From contig JACRFR010000065.1 in NCBI GenBank assembly GCA_016212635.1, positions 1 to 20,585 on the forward strand: a stretch of DNA of 20,585 nt. The letters run 5' to 3'. This DNA is from Candidatus Liptonbacteria bacterium. GTDB lineage: Bacteria; Patescibacteriota; Minisyncoccia; UBA6257; 2-01-FULL-56-20. The notes beneath the pieces were generated by a model, which saw only the letters and a program-made list of their open reading frames with translations, ran no database searches and had not been told where the DNA came from. The first letter of the stretch is position 1. Every line of letters starts with the position of its first letter. The position numbers and the translations under genes are program-made. Of this stretch, positions 13,114 to 19,519 are shown in pieces.

Positions 13114-14139
13114 ATGACCGAGAAGATCTCCTATCACGCCCTGAACCGCGCCTGGCGAGGCAGTTACCAATCTCTGTCCGCCGCGCGAGAGCAATACCCG
13201 ACCTGGACCGCCGCCTGGCAGGCTTATCAAAAACAACGCGTCATTAGTTTTGACTGCGAAAACCAGTGGCGGGAGCTGGAACGAAAAGGGGTCCAGCTTA
13301 TATTGCAAAACGAGTCGGCTTTTCCGCGGCTTCTTCGGGAGATACCCTGGCCGCCCCACGGCGTGTATGTGCGCGGCAAATTACCCGACCCGGAACGATA
13401 CCTGGCGATAGTCGGTACCCGCCGCGCCACTCCCCAGGGTCGCGAAACCGCGCATTGGTTCGCGGAAGAACTGGCCCGCGGCGGCGGCACAATCGTCAGC
13501 GGCCTGGCTTTTGGCATAGACGTGGCGGCGCACACCGGGTGCTTGGACGGACAGGGTCAGGCGGTGGCAGTGTTGGCCAGCGGGCCGGATGAGATCACGC
13601 CGCGCACCAACCGCGCGATAGCCGAACGGATCTTGGCCGGCGCGGGCGCAATTATATCGGAGTATCCCCCGGACACCGAACCCCTGCCCCATCGATTTCT
13701 GGAACGCAACCGCATTGTGAGCGGCCTCTCGCGGGGCGTAGTGATCATCGAGGCGCCCGAGCGGTCCGGCTCTCTGGCTACGGCTCGGTTCGCCCTGGAA
13801 CAAAACCGGGACGTTTTTGTCGTGCCGGGTCCGATCCGACACCCGAACTTTGTGGGCTCGCACAAGCTCATCCAAGCCGGCGCGGACTTGGTGACCCACC
13901 CTCAAGAGATACTAGAACGTTACGGCTGGGCTACTCGCTCCGCCAGCGAAACCGAGCAGTTCGCCTCGCCGGAGGAGCAACAAATCATACGGTTCCTGGG
14001 AGATCAAATACGACCTGCCGGTATTGACAAAATCGCCGAGTCGACCAAACTAGACACTCGTACCGTGAGCGAGGTTATAACCCTGCTGATCTTGAAGGGA
14101 AAAGTTGCGGAAGCCGGTGGCGGTTATGCCATCGCCTAG
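13114..14139 (+). CDS. dprA: DNA-processing protein DprA (Smf)
   Basis: DprA binds incoming single-stranded DNA after uptake and loads RecA. At 341 aa it is a typical length. Residues 1-75 form the variable N-terminal part. The Rossmann-like core runs ~80-265 with YLAIVGTRRATPQG (96-109), GGTIVSGLAFGIDVAAH (124-140), SEYPP and FLERNRIVSGLS (195-206), IIEAPERSGSLATA (211-224) and VPGPIRHPNFVGSHKLI. Residues 284-341 form a winged-helix domain. No Shine-Dalgarno precedes the ATG. It lies downstream of two pilus-type genes, which fits a competence operon. All family landmarks are intact. Confidence 0.95.
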   Translation: MTEKISYHALNRAWRGSYQSLSAAREQYPTWTAAWQAYQKQRVISFDCENQWRELERKGVQLILQNESAFPRLLREIPWPPHGVYVRGKLPDPERYLAIVGTRRATPQGRETAHWFAEELARGGGTIVSGLAFGIDVAAHTGCLDGQGQAVAVLASGPDEITPRTNRAIAERILAGAGAIISEYPPDTEPLPHRFLERNRIVSGLSRGVVIIEAPERSGSLATARFALEQNRDVFVVPGPIRHPNFVGSHKLIQAGADLVTHPQEILERYGWATRSASETEQFASPEEQQIIRFLGDQIRPAGIDKIAESTKLDTRTVSEVITLLILKGKVAEAGGGYAIA

Positions 14140-14202
14140 ACTTATTCCCCTGGTCAACCTCGCGCCGTCCCTTACTGATTTTCCTATTTCCGGATTTAGC
14201 TT

Positions 14203-14214
14203 TACACTCTCCCT
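14203..14214 (+). promoter_or_regulatory. -10 box and 6-nt spacer before topA
   Basis: TACACT (14203-14208) ends exactly 6 bases before ATG 14215. No good -35 is seen. It has the same spacing as the rel, hicB, hydrolase and pemK-like starts. Confidence 0.5.
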
Positions 14215-16653
14215 ATGCCGCTCGTAATTGTCGAATCACCGACCAAGGCGAAAACAATCGGCAAATTTTTAGGCGGCGATTATCAGGTGGTCGCCAGTTT
14301 TGGTCATGTGCGCGACTTGCCTAAAAGTAAGTTGGGCATAGATGTCGCCCATAATTTCGCACTGACCTATGCTCCTTTGCCCAAAGCTAAAGCGATCCTG
14401 GCCGAACTTAAAAAGCTGGCGGCAACCGAAAGCACGATCATTCTGGCCACGGACGAAGACCGAGAGGGCGAGGCGATCGCTTGGCACTTAGCCCAGGCCC
14501 TGGGCCTGGGAAGCGAAGAGCGAAGAGCGACCCGCGCTACGCCGGAGGCTTCGGCGAGGCGAGAGAGCGAAGAGAAACAGACAAAATCCAGATCTCCTTG
14601 CTCCTCGCTCCTCGCTCCTCGCTCCGTTTCCCGCATTGTTTTCCACGAGATAACCAAAACTGCCATCACCGAGGCGTTGCAGAGCCCGCGCGCGATCGAT
14701 CTTAAGCTGGTGGACGCCCAACAAGCCCGCCGGGTGCTAGATCGCCTGGTAGGTTACGAGCTCTCGCCTTTCCTTTGGCGCAAGGTGCGCTATGGCTTAT
14801 CCGCCGGCCGGGTCCAAAGTGTGGCGGTCCGCTTGGTCGCCGAGCGCGAGCGGGAAATCCAGGCCTTCCAGAACCAAGAGTACTGGTCCATTGAGGCGCT
14901 ATTTACCCCGCACCAGAGCGTTCCGCACGGTGCGGGGTCCGCTCGGTCCTTCCCGGCTAAACTCCAGGTTGTGGACGGGAAAACTTTAGGCAAGCTGGAC
15001 CTGACCGACCAGACCGCCGCGGATCGGATCGTCCAAGATCTGCAGGGAGCTGCCTACCAGGTCGGCTCGATCACCGTCAAGGAAGCCCAACGTTATCCCG
15101 CGCCGCCATTCATAACTTCCACTCTGCAGCAAGAAGCGGCCAGGAAACTCGGCTACTCGGCCAAGCAAACCATGATGCATGCCCAGCGCTTGTATGAAAA
15201 TGGTTTTATCACCTACATGCGCACGGACAGCGTCCAGCTGGCCTCGGCCGCCTTGACTCAAGCGCGCATCGTGATCGCCGCGGAGTTCGGCAAAGAGTAC
15301 CAACTGGCGGAACCGCGCCACTATGCCAATCGTTCCAAGGGCGCGCAGGAAGCGCACGAGGCCATCCGACCAACCGACTTGGCGCTACGCGCGGCGGGCG
15401 ACAACCGTAACGAACGGCTGCTTTATGAGCTGATCCGGCGACGGACTTTGGCCTGCCAAATGCAATCCGCCCGCGTGGAGCAAACCGCGGTGGATATAAA
15501 AGCGAGGAGCGAGGAGCGAGGAGCGAGGAGCGAATACGCCTTCCGGGCGACCGGCCAGGTGGTTATCTTCGACGGTTTCCTTCGCGCCTATACCGAGGGC
15601 CGGGATGAAAACGGCGAAGATGAATCCGCCGAGGGTGTTTTGCCCAAACTGACCGAGGGCGAGGTACTCAAACTCGAGGAACTCACACCCAAGCAGCATT
15701 TTACCGAGCCGCCGCCGCGCTACACCGATGCCACCTTGATTAAGGCCCTGGAGAACGCGGGCGTGGGCCGACCGTCGACCTACGCGCCGACTCTTTCCAC
15801 CATTCAAGACCGCGAGTATGTCGTTAAAGAGGATAAAAAATACTGGCCCACCGAAATTGGCTTACTGGTTAACGATCTCCTGGTGGAACACTTTCCGGAA
15901 ATTGTGGACATTAACTTCACTTCGCATATTGAAGAAGAGCTGGACGATATCGCCGAAGGCAAGGTGAATTGGGTGGAGGTCTGCCGAGAATTCTACGAGC
16001 CGTTCAAGAAGCACTTAATCGAGAAAGAAAAGGAGGTGGAGAAACAAGTGCAAGTGTCCGACACGCCCTGCCCGCACTGCGGCGAAAAGATGATCATTAA
16101 ATTCGGCCGCATGGGTAAGTTCCTGGCCTGCCCGGAACCGGGCAGCAAGGTCGCCCAGCCCCTGCCGGAAGAGGCGGCCATGATCAAGGCGCTCCAGGAA
16201 AAAACCCAAGGCGAGCTTTGTCCGCTTTGCGGCGGACCCATGACCGTGCGCCGAGGCAGGTTTGGATATTTTTTGGGCTGCAGCCGTTATCCCGAGTGCA
16301 AGGGCATCATGAAAATTTGGAACAAGACCGGCTTTAAGTGCCCCGCCTGCGAAGAGCGAAGAGCGAAGAGCGAAGAGCGAAGAGAGGCGGAGAAGACCAG
16401 TCAGAATCTCCTCCCTCCTCCCTCCTCGCTCATCGCTTCCCCGATTGGCGACCTGGTGGAGCGCAAATCCCGCGGCCGCGGAGGGCGCGTATTCTACGGC
16501 TGCAACCGCTACCCGGATTGCACGTTTTTGACGAACAAGAAACCGGAGAGCGAGGCGGATCTAGCGGAGGCCCTAACCGCGTGGCAAGCTAAACCCCTGG
16601 CGGAGAAAAAACCGTATCTGAAAAAAGCAACCAGAGGAGCCAAGAAGTCGTAA
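14215..16653 (+). CDS. topA: DNA topoisomerase I carrying three low-complexity inserts
   Basis: Type IA topoisomerase, which relaxes negative supercoils. The TOPRIM domain shows Glu7 in VESPTKAKTIG and DEDREGE (80-86). The active-site Tyr334 lies in FITYMRTDS. HEAIRPTDL (381-389) and GVGRPSTYAPT (517-527) are conserved. The C-terminus has three zinc-ribbon modules: Cys619/622/639 (the fourth Cys is missing), Cys669/672/689/695, and Cys709/712 with 763/769. Three stretches have no family counterpart: residues ~100-137 after the TOPRIM motif, ~430-440, and ~713-742 between the Cys pairs of the third ribbon. All derive from heptanucleotide arrays. They fall at surface loops and the frame is intact, so the enzyme is probably functional. 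812 aa. Confidence 0.96.
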   Translation: MPLVIVESPTKAKTIGKFLGGDYQVVASFGHVRDLPKSKLGIDVAHNFALTYAPLPKAKAILAELKKLAATESTIILATDEDREGEAIAWHLAQALGLGSEERRATRATPEASARRESEEKQTKSRSPCSSLLAPRSVSRIVFHEITKTAITEALQSPRAIDLKLVDAQQARRVLDRLVGYELSPFLWRKVRYGLSAGRVQSVAVRLVAEREREIQAFQNQEYWSIEALFTPHQSVPHGAGSARSFPAKLQVVDGKTLGKLDLTDQTAADRIVQDLQGAAYQVGSITVKEAQRYPAPPFITSTLQQEAARKLGYSAKQTMMHAQRLYENGFITYMRTDSVQLASAALTQARIVIAAEFGKEYQLAEPRHYANRSKGAQEAHEAIRPTDLALRAAGDNRNERLLYELIRRRTLACQMQSARVEQTAVDIKARSEERGARSEYAFRATGQVVIFDGFLRAYTEGRDENGEDESAEGVLPKLTEGEVLKLEELTPKQHFTEPPPRYTDATLIKALENAGVGRPSTYAPTLSTIQDREYVVKEDKKYWPTEIGLLVNDLLVEHFPEIVDINFTSHIEEELDDIAEGKVNWVEVCREFYEPFKKHLIEKEKEVEKQVQVSDTPCPHCGEKMIIKFGRMGKFLACPEPGSKVAQPLPEEAAMIKALQEKTQGELCPLCGGPMTVRRGRFGYFLGCSRYPECKGIMKIWNKTGFKCPACEERRAKSEERREAEKTSQNLLPPPSSLIASPIGDLVERKSRGRGGRVFYGCNRYPDCTFLTNKKPESEADLAEALTAWQAKPLAEKKPYLKKATRGAKKS
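14511..14627. repeat. In-frame inverted heptanucleotide repeat, topA insert 1, with a nested 34-bp block
   Basis: GCGAAGA units (14511-14530), a 34-bp GC-rich block (14531-14564) identical to 452-485, more GCGAAGA, a short AT-rich spacer, then the opposite arm of CTCCTCG units (14598-14627). It encodes residues ~100-137 of TopA. Confidence 0.85.
15501..15534. repeat. In-frame heptanucleotide repeat, topA insert 2 (single arm)
   Basis: About five AGCGAGG units without an opposite arm, encoding ARSEERGARSE at residues ~430-440. This is the simplest form of the repeat in the window. Confidence 0.85.
16350..16440. repeat. In-frame inverted heptanucleotide repeat, topA insert 3
   Basis: GCGAAGA units (16350-16385), a spacer, then the opposite arm CTCCTCC/CTCCTCG (16408-16437). 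It encodes residues ~713-742, inside the third zinc ribbon between its two Cys pairs. Confidence 0.85.
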
Positions 16654-16668
16654 CTATTGCGGATACTC

Positions 16669-16690
16669 CTCCCCCTTTTCTAAGGGGGAG
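16669..16690 (+). terminator. Hairpin just after topA (repeat-type, possible terminator)
   Basis: CTCCCCCTT (16669-16677) pairs with AAGGGGGAG (16682-16690) 16 bases past the topA stop. The core and the following GTTAGTGGGGGTC resemble the cores of the elements at 244-347 and 363-537. There is no T-run. Confidence 0.5.
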
Positions 16691-16699
16691 TTAGTGGGG

Positions 16700-16871
16700 G
16701 TCGGGTGCGGGTATCGCAAGCCCCGTTAGATGCTTCATGTCTAACGGGGCAAGGCCGCAGGTTGCACGAAAAGCGAAATCCTTATCTAAGCCAACTGAAT
16801 AGACTAACTGGCTTAGGTCAGGGGGCAAGAACACGTGTCGTGCATCTCACCCACTCCCGTTGGGAGTTTTT
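16700..16871 (+). ncRNA. Candidate structured RNA with its own terminator
   Basis: Four stems follow each other: TGCGG (16706-16710) with CCGCA (16755-16759) closes a perfect 10-bp hairpin CCCCGTTAGA (16721-16730) / (16740-16749). TGCACGA (16763-16769) with TCGTGCA (16838-16844) closes an 8-bp hairpin CTAAGCCA (16786-16793) / (16809-16816). Then comes a terminator. No frame looks coding. It does not match the landmarks of RNase P RNA, tmRNA or SRP RNA that I know. The promoter is uncertain (GATACT near 16662). Confidence 0.45.
16853..16871 (+). terminator. Rho-independent terminator of the candidate RNA
   Basis: ACTCCC, loop GTT, GGGAGT, followed by a run of five Ts. Confidence 0.65.
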
Positions 16872-17106
16872 AACCGCCGAGCGCGGCAATGGCCGCGCGT
16901 ACCCAGGAGTCGCCCCGGCAACCCCTGGTTGAAGTTTCGAGAAAAGCCACCCGGCACTTTTCGCCAGTGGCCTTTTCGATCTCCTCGGCAGGCACGTGCC
17001 CGCCGAGGATTGCTAGGCCTCGGTCGCCGCAAGGGACGACTTCAACCCTCCTTCGCAGAGAAAACGCCAGCGTGGCACTCCCTCTGGAAGTGAAAAATAC
17101 GGCTCC
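16870..17106 (-). pseudogene. Possible gene remnant, 5' end replaced by repeats
   Basis: The minus frame ending at TAA 16870 reads naturally: VEVVPCGDRGLAILGGH, then VPAEEIEKATGEKCRVAF and ETSTRGCRGDSWVRAAIAAL. It has no good start; upstream the frame runs into the palindromic repeat at 17109-17182 and a miniature-element end. I do not recognise the family. It could also be a chance open frame in GC-rich DNA. Confidence 0.3.
16983..17008. repeat. 26-bp near-perfect palindrome with CACGTG centre
   Basis: CCTCGGCAGGCAC is followed directly by its complement with one mismatch. There is no loop, so it suits a protein-binding site better than an RNA hairpin, though it also lies within the remnant frame. 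Confidence 0.5.
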
Positions 17107-17108
17107 TA

Positions 17109-17182
17109 TGTCATCCCCGGGCTTGACCCGGGGATCCAAAATTCCTAGAAAATCCTGGATTCCCGCTTTCGCGGGAATGACA
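17109..17182. repeat. Dispersed palindromic repeat (TGTCATCCCC ... GGAATGACA)
   Basis: The 74-bp element has ends TGTCATCCC/GGAATGACA and two strong hairpins, CCCCGGG/CCCGGGG and TTCCCGC/GCGGGAA. This repeat class is widespread in bacterial genomes and often appears as VIPAKAGIQ ... LDPRVKPGDD when translated. Confidence 0.8.
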
Positions 17183-17190
17183 AGTCTTTT

Positions 17191-17206
17191 GTTTCCGAAC
17201 AGCGCC
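17191..17206. repeat. Solo right end of the 122-bp miniature element
   Basis: GTTTCCGAACAGCGCC is identical to the right end at 2489-2504. No matching left end is visible nearby, so this is a decayed or truncated copy. Confidence 0.7.
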
Positions 17207-17226
17207 AATAATTCCCGACTTTTGAC

Positions 17227-17469
17227 TCACTCCGCAAAAAATTCCGGCTTCAGTTCGATCTCGGAAATATAGCGCGAAGCTTGGCGATAAATCGCCTGCA
17301 AAGTACCGCGGTCCAACTCCGCATGCCGAGGAATGGTTAGCGTCTGCTTGCCGCCTTCGGTGGTCCGGCGCAGTTTAACGTGGCTGCCACGTTCCGAGAT
17401 AATTGCGAACCCAAGCGATAAAAATATGCCAACCACCTCCTCTCCCGAGAGAACTTTAAGCCGCGGCAT
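17227..17469 (-). CDS. hicA: HicA family mRNA-interferase toxin
   Basis: An 80-aa protein with the HicA double-stranded RNA-binding-like fold: an N-terminal helix (SGEEVVGIFLSLGF), then RGSHVKLRR (28-35) with the catalytic His30, then LTIPRHAELDRGTLQAIYRQA. The G-S-H-x-x-(L/F) motif and the I-P-x-H-x-E-L/x-x-G-T-L segment define the family. Such toxins cleave mRNA independently of translation. Its ATG lies inside the last codons of hicB with a 14-base overlap, so toxin synthesis follows antitoxin synthesis. It is slightly longer than the ~60-80 aa usual for HicA. The triad of family motifs is intact. Confidence 0.92.
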   Translation of the reverse strand: MPRLKVLSGEEVVGIFLSLGFAIISERGSHVKLRRTTEGGKQTLTIPRHAELDRGTLQAIYRQASRYISEIELKPEFFAE

Positions 17470-17689
17470 GGAGCTGGGGAGTCAATTCAAAATTAGCCAG
17501 CACTGATGGCTGTTCCGCTAGGCCCAACTCGGCTAAGTTTTCTCCTTCCAGATGCAGAGTGATCGCCTCTTCTAAATTTTTGGCCAATTCGTCTAAGGTT
17601 TTACCCTGGGTCACGAGGGACAAATCCAAGCACTCCGCAACGAAATACTTGTCTCCCTTGAAAATGCTGACCTGAATGATGTGCTTCAT
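17456..17689 (-). CDS. hicB: HicB family antitoxin (short form)
   Basis: A 77-aa protein: MKHIIQVSIFKGDKYFVAECLDL is the first strand-turn-strand of the HicB partial RNase H fold, followed by VTQGKTLDELAKNLEEAI and HLEGE. It would bind and block HicA. No C-terminal DNA-binding domain (helix-turn-helix or ribbon-helix-helix) is present, so autoregulation must work otherwise. I start it at ATG 17689 because a TTGATT-17-TATACT promoter ends 6 bases upstream. The antitoxin precedes the toxin, the reverse of the E. coli hicAB order. Confidence 0.9.
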   Translation of the reverse strand: MKHIIQVSIFKGDKYFVAECLDLSLVTQGKTLDELAKNLEEAITLHLEGENLAELGLAEQPSVLANFELTPQLHAAA

Positions 17690-17724
17690 GGTTTTAGTAT
17701 AAACGCACGAGGCCGAAAAATCAA
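17690..17724 (-). promoter_or_regulatory. Promoter of hicB-hicA
   Basis: Minus-strand TTGATT (17719-17724), 17 bases, TATACT (17696-17701), 6 bases to ATG 17689. This is the clearest leaderless promoter here together with that of rel. Confidence 0.7.
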
Positions 17725-17732
17725 CGCAACCA

Positions 17733-17767
17733 TTGGCAGTCGGCCTAATTATCCGTAGCATATAGAC
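17733..17767 (+). promoter_or_regulatory. Promoter of rel
   Basis: TTGGCA (17733-17738), 17 bases, TAGCAT (17756-17761), 6 bases to ATG 17768. It is back-to-back with the hicBA promoter; the two -35 boxes are only 8 bases apart, so the two units may affect each other. Confidence 0.6.
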
Positions 17768-19474
17768 ATGCTCCTCAAAGAAATACTCGCCAAGGACCCC
17801 CCGGGACTCATTGCCCGGGCTTATCGCTTCGCGGAACACGCCCACGCGGGCCAGAAGCGCAAGAGCGGCGAGCCCTACTTCCGGCACGTCCAGGCGACCG
17901 CCGAGATCTTGCACGGCTGGGGCATGGACCAGGTGACAGTCGCAGCCGGACTCCTGCACGACACCGCGGAAGACACCCCGATCACGATCGAGGAATTGAA
18001 GAAAGAATTTGGCGAAGAAGTGGCCTTCTTGGTGAGCGGCGTGACCAAGCTGGGACACATCAAGTACCGCGGCGCGACCGCCAAGGTGGAGAACCTGCGC
18101 AAATTGATCTTAGCCCTTTCGGAAGATCTGCGGGTGGTATTCGTTAAACTGGCCGACCGGATGCACAACATGCGCACCCTCTCCGCCCTGCCGCCCCAGA
18201 AACAGAAACGCATCGCGCTCGAAACCGATGAGATCTACGCGCCGCTCGCCAACCGACTGGGTATGTGGCAGGCGGCCGGCGAGCTGCACGACCTGGCCTT
18301 TCCCTTTCTCCACCCCGAAGAACACCGCTGGCTCTTGGCCCATGTGCCCGATGCCTACGAAGAGCGAACTGCGTACCTGGAGCGGATCAAGCCCCAGGTC
18401 GAGCGGTTGTTAGCCGAACAAAACATGACTCCGCTCGCCATCAGTTTCCGAGCCAAACGTTACTCCTCCCTCTATAAAAAACTGCTGCGCTACGGCATGG
18501 ACCTGAATAAGATCCACGATCTGGTCGCGCTGCGCATCTTGGTCGCGACCACCGCCGATTGTTACGCCACTCTGGGCGCCATCCACGCCGCCTGGCCGCC
18601 CCTGCCGGGGCGCATCAAAGATTTCATTGCTATGCCCAAGCCCAATGGCTATCGCTCCCTGCACACCACCGTGATCGGACCGGAAAAGCGCATCGTGGAA
18701 ATTCAGATCCGAACTCAAGAAATGAACGAGGCCGATGAATTTGGCGTGGCTGCGCACTGGCTGTACAAGCAACACGGCGATCCGGGCGCGAGTCATCCCG
18801 CGCAGATCCGCAAGGCCGCGGAGGAGCTGGCCTGGGTGGAACAGCTCCGCGCCTGGCAAGAACAAATCGCGACCCCCGAGGCCGAAGCGGAGGAAGTGCT
18901 CTCTGCCATGAAGATCGACTTTTTCAAAGATCGGATCTTCGCGATCACGCCGCGCGGAGACGTGATCGATCTGCCGGCGGGCGCGACTCCGCTGGACTTC
19001 GCCTACCGCATTCACTCCCAAGTCGGCGACTCCGCGAGCGGCGCGCGGGTCAATGGACAAATCGTGCCGCTGAATCACGAGCTGCGTTCCGGCGACCTGG
19101 TGGAGATTTTAATCCAAAAAGGCAAACACCCTTCCGAGGCCTGGCTGGACATTGCCAAAACCGCCATTGCCCGGGAACACATCCGCGCCGCGCTCCGTCA
19201 TCGCAAAACCGGCGGGCTTATTCCTCGCTCCCTCCGCACCGAGTTCCGAATCGCGGCCAAGGACCGGGTGGGTCTCTTGAAAGACATCACTGCCGCCATT
19301 GCCCGGGCGCACGTGAATATCACCAGCGTCAACCAACAGGAAAGCGCCTCTCACAGCCACGTAATCATCCGTATTGTGTGTGATCTGGGCGACCGGGAAA
19401 AGATAGAAAAGCTGGTGCTGAAGATAAGACAGATCACCGGCGCAACCGAAGTCGGCTTTAAGACTAGATCGTGA
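17768..19474 (+). CDS. rel: Bifunctional (p)ppGpp synthetase/hydrolase, compact form
   Basis: Makes and degrades the alarmone (p)ppGpp in the stringent response. The HD hydrolase domain is intact: His40, His64-Asp65 in GLLHDTAEDTP, Asp130 and HNM (133-135). The synthetase domain has RIKD (282-285), KPNGYRSLHT (291-300) and EIQIRT (311-316). RxKD is typical of bifunctional or Mn-dependent Rel rather than RelA. A TGS domain (~388-450) and a C-terminal ACT domain (~490-568) follow. At 568 aa it is much shorter than the usual ~720-750: the helical region is short and no Cys-rich (zinc-finger/RIS) domain lies between TGS and ACT. It converges on parB with a 45-base gap. Confidence 0.95.
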   Translation: MLLKEILAKDPPGLIARAYRFAEHAHAGQKRKSGEPYFRHVQATAEILHGWGMDQVTVAAGLLHDTAEDTPITIEELKKEFGEEVAFLVSGVTKLGHIKYRGATAKVENLRKLILALSEDLRVVFVKLADRMHNMRTLSALPPQKQKRIALETDEIYAPLANRLGMWQAAGELHDLAFPFLHPEEHRWLLAHVPDAYEERTAYLERIKPQVERLLAEQNMTPLAISFRAKRYSSLYKKLLRYGMDLNKIHDLVALRILVATTADCYATLGAIHAAWPPLPGRIKDFIAMPKPNGYRSLHTTVIGPEKRIVEIQIRTQEMNEADEFGVAAHWLYKQHGDPGASHPAQIRKAAEELAWVEQLRAWQEQIATPEAEAEEVLSAMKIDFFKDRIFAITPRGDVIDLPAGATPLDFAYRIHSQVGDSASGARVNGQIVPLNHELRSGDLVEILIQKGKHPSEAWLDIAKTAIAREHIRAALRHRKTGGLIPRSLRTEFRIAAKDRVGLLKDITAAIARAHVNITSVNQQESASHSHVIIRIVCDLGDREKIEKLVLKIRQITGATEVGFKTRS

Positions 19475-19519
19475 AAAATCCTTGAGTCACGAGGGTTGGT
19501 CCTCCCCATCGTTTTAAAC

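Noticed and set aside
13381..13905. Minus-strand frames opposite dprA
   Set aside because: Shadows of a well-supported gene, with no independent evidence.
14511..14627. Frameshift or assembly error in topA
   Set aside because: The frame is continuous, and the same unit type recurs in frame at four sites in two genes, so it is a real repeat insertion.
16700..17110. RNase P RNA, tmRNA or SRP RNA
   Set aside because: Neither strand shows their landmark sequences (for example the GAGGAAAGTCC box, a tRNA-like T-arm with tag frame, or the SRP GGAA tetraloop hairpin).
18410..19078. Minus-strand open frame of 222 codons opposite rel
   Set aside because: rel has unambiguous domain motifs on the plus strand; the opposite frame is a GC-rich shadow.
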